From positions 1 to 64,000 of the forward strand of contig NZ_JABBGI010000002.1 of the NCBI RefSeq assembly GCF_012927325.1: a stretch of DNA of 64,000 bases, given 5' to 3'. Each line of letters begins with the position of its first letter. Position 1 is the first letter of the stretch. Origin of the DNA: Chryseobacterium antibioticum (GTDB lineage: Bacteria; Bacteroidota; Bacteroidia; Flavobacteriales; Weeksellaceae). A program made the position numbers and the translations under genes. Under the pieces are notes generated by a model. The model searched no databases, had not been told where the DNA came from, and saw nothing but the letters and a program-made list of their open reading frames with translations. Shown here in pieces: positions 63,085 through 64,000 of this stretch.

Positions 63085-63357
63085 TTAGCAAGTAGATCCA
63101 CATGAAAGTACAGTAACGTGCACTACACCATTGATAACACATTGTACCTGGCATAATGTAGTCCCTACAAGAGTTCCTACACCGTTTACAGCAGTTCCTA
63201 CTGTAGAACCTACACCACCTACAACACCGCCAACGATAGTACCTACACCGCCAACTACTCCACCAAGACCTCCGATAACACCTCCGATGTTGTCAAATAG
63301 ACCATTACCTGAAATCGTTTTCAATTCGTTTCTGTTTAATTTTTTAAAATTTTTCAT
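63085..63357 (-). CDS. Gly/Val-rich bacteriocin-like small peptide
   Basis: 90 aa. The start MKNFKKLNRNELKTISGNG is of the leader type used for RiPP and bacteriocin-like peptides in Chryseobacterium, where ELKxISGG is common; here GN replaces GG at the expected cleavage site. The core (about 20-70) is almost only Gly, Val, Ile and Thr in GGVVGGVG-like repeats, followed by TTLCQVQCVINGVVHVTVLSCGSTC with four cysteines. It may insert in membranes or self-assemble. No modification enzyme or transporter gene is adjacent in the window; the neighbours are gene remnants. It has its own terminator. Confidence 0.72.
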   Translation of the reverse strand: MKNFKKLNRNELKTISGNGLFDNIGGVIGGLGGVVGGVGTIVGGVVGGVGSTVGTAVNGVGTLVGTTLCQVQCVINGVVHVTVLSCGSTC

Positions 63358-63691
63358 GATATAAAATTTGTATGATTATTACATCACTAAGATAAGAATA
63401 ATTACAATACTGCGATATTTTTTTTGGAAAAAATAATTAAATGTGTTTATAACTTAATATTTCATTAATATAAATGTTATTTAATAAATATATCATTATT
63501 TGACTTATCTTCTTTATTTTTTTGGAAATGAATAGTTTACATGGTGTTTTGTTAAATCAGATTTAATCTCCTATTTATTTTTGCTTTATGTGAATATTTC
63601 CAAATTTTCCACTTACCTAAAATAATCTCTTTAAAATCTAAGGCTGCGTATAGGAAAAAATATACTTTGATAAGCCTGTTTTTACAAGTAC
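63358..63691. other. AT-rich gap upstream of the bacteriocin-like gene
   Basis: About 330 bases. On the minus strand TATCTTAG (63394-63387) is one mismatch from TAnnTTTG, about 30 bases before the start codon, with no TTG at the right distance. No other gene or RNA is visible. Confidence 0.4.
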
Positions 63692-64000
63692 CTAGCTATA
63701 GTATCTTTTCTTTAACCATAAGCTGATCCGTACAAGTACTATTAAAACAGGAACTTCTACCAAAGGCCCTATTACCCCTACAAATGCCTGTGGAGAATGA
63801 ATTCCAAATACCGCTATGGCTACAGCAATAGCCAGTTCAAAATTATTTCCTGTGGCCGTAAAAGCGATAGACGCATTTTTATCATAAGGCACATCAAATG
63901 ATTTATTGATAAAGAAGCTTACAAAAAACATCAGTATAAAATAGACAGTGAGCGGTAAGGCTACTTTTAAAACATCTAAAGGCAGTTCTAGGATTTTATC
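63692..64000 (-). CDS. ACR3 family arsenite efflux transporter, C-terminal part
   Basis: The 5' end lies outside the window; 102 codons remain in frame from 64000. The end ASIAFTATGNNFELAIAVAI and QAFVGVIGPLVEVPVLIVLV is the strongly conserved C-terminal third of ACR3 (ArsB/ACR3-type) arsenite permeases. Three hydrophobic segments are visible. It pumps arsenite out of the cell. No arsenic regulator gene is in the window beside it; the ArsR at 59491 lacks metal-binding cysteines and seems unrelated. Confidence 0.88.
   Translation of the reverse strand, partial: DKILELPLDVLKVALPLTVYFILMFFVSFFINKSFDVPYDKNASIAFTATGNNFELAIAVAIAVFGIHSPQAFVGVIGPLVEVPVLIVLVRISLWLKKRYYS

Noticed and set aside
62904..63101. 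65-codon minus-strand frame
   Set aside because: It runs across the hairpin terminator and overlaps the terpene synthase remnant; no protein-like pattern.
63131..63364. Proline/threonine-rich plus-strand frame
   Set aside because: It is the reverse of the Gly/Val repeat gene; GGN codons read as CCN on the other strand give false proline repeats.

Overview
The window reads as chromosome from a Chryseobacterium-like member of the Bacteroidota (Flavobacteriia, Weeksellaceae). The evidence is: AT-rich DNA; a short primary sigma factor (288 aa, no region 1.1); seven promoters of the form TTG-N18-21-TAnnTTTG; DUF families typical of this phylum; a sulfonolipid-type gene pair; a Bacteroidota-type (subtype iii) T6SS triple; and intergenic repeat families such as the GCTTCGACT palindrome. 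No rRNA or tRNA gene and no CRISPR array was seen.

Layout. 1-7.8 kb: the tail of a probable transposase, a DUF4286 gene, gyrA and a TPR protein, then menaquinone genes (menB, menA), an SRPBCC protein and a UPF0173 hydrolase. 7.9-8.0 kb: the signal recognition particle RNA gene on the minus strand with its own promoter and terminator. 8.1-15 kb: envelope genes (DUF4199, GT2, membrane protein), a broken membrane-protein gene, a DUF2807 lipoprotein, an unusual free-standing degenerate GyrB-like GHKL protein, a phosphohexomutase and an aminotransferase. 15-22.7 kb: kdsB, a LolA-like protein, a glutathione peroxidase, an NAD(P)-binding protein, ribF, and atpD-atpC. 22.7-28.6 kb (minus): a B12/radical SAM protein, an EamA transporter, and an oxoamine synthase plus cysteine-synthase-like pair that fits cysteate-based sulfonolipid (capnine) synthesis. 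28.8-38 kb: two large GT-C type membrane proteins, DUF1697, kdsA and a TonB-dependent receptor. 38-42 kb: a copper-handling cluster (HYC_CC_PP protein, DUF3347 protein, and a 927 aa multicopper oxidase that seems fused to a CopB-like barrel). 42-49.5 kb (minus): an S9 peptidase, a flavin monooxygenase operon, rpoD and an S1/P1 nuclease. 49.8-53 kb: tssG-tssN-tssK as a compact operon. 53-57 kb: a DtxR/MntR regulator with a palindrome over its promoter, threonine aldolase, and secreted proteins. 57.1-59.9 kb (minus): an ArsR-SRPBCC-YdeI-DoxX-DUF4256 operon with twin palindromic operators and an exact 8-bp tandem repeat. 60-64 kb: an accessory, decaying stretch with a metallo-beta-lactamase-fold gene between near-identical short motifs, fragments of an NTF2-like gene, an EamA gene and a terpene synthase, then a Gly/Val-rich bacteriocin-like small gene with its own terminator. 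The window ends inside an ACR3 arsenite efflux gene.

Many starts are moved downstream from the longest open frame to the first start that fits the family or a signal peptide. The most unusual items are the bacteriocin-like peptide and its decayed surroundings, the orphan GyrB-like ATPase relative, the multicopper oxidase/barrel fusion, and the isolated tssGNK operon. Family assignments rest on recognised motifs only; no search was run.
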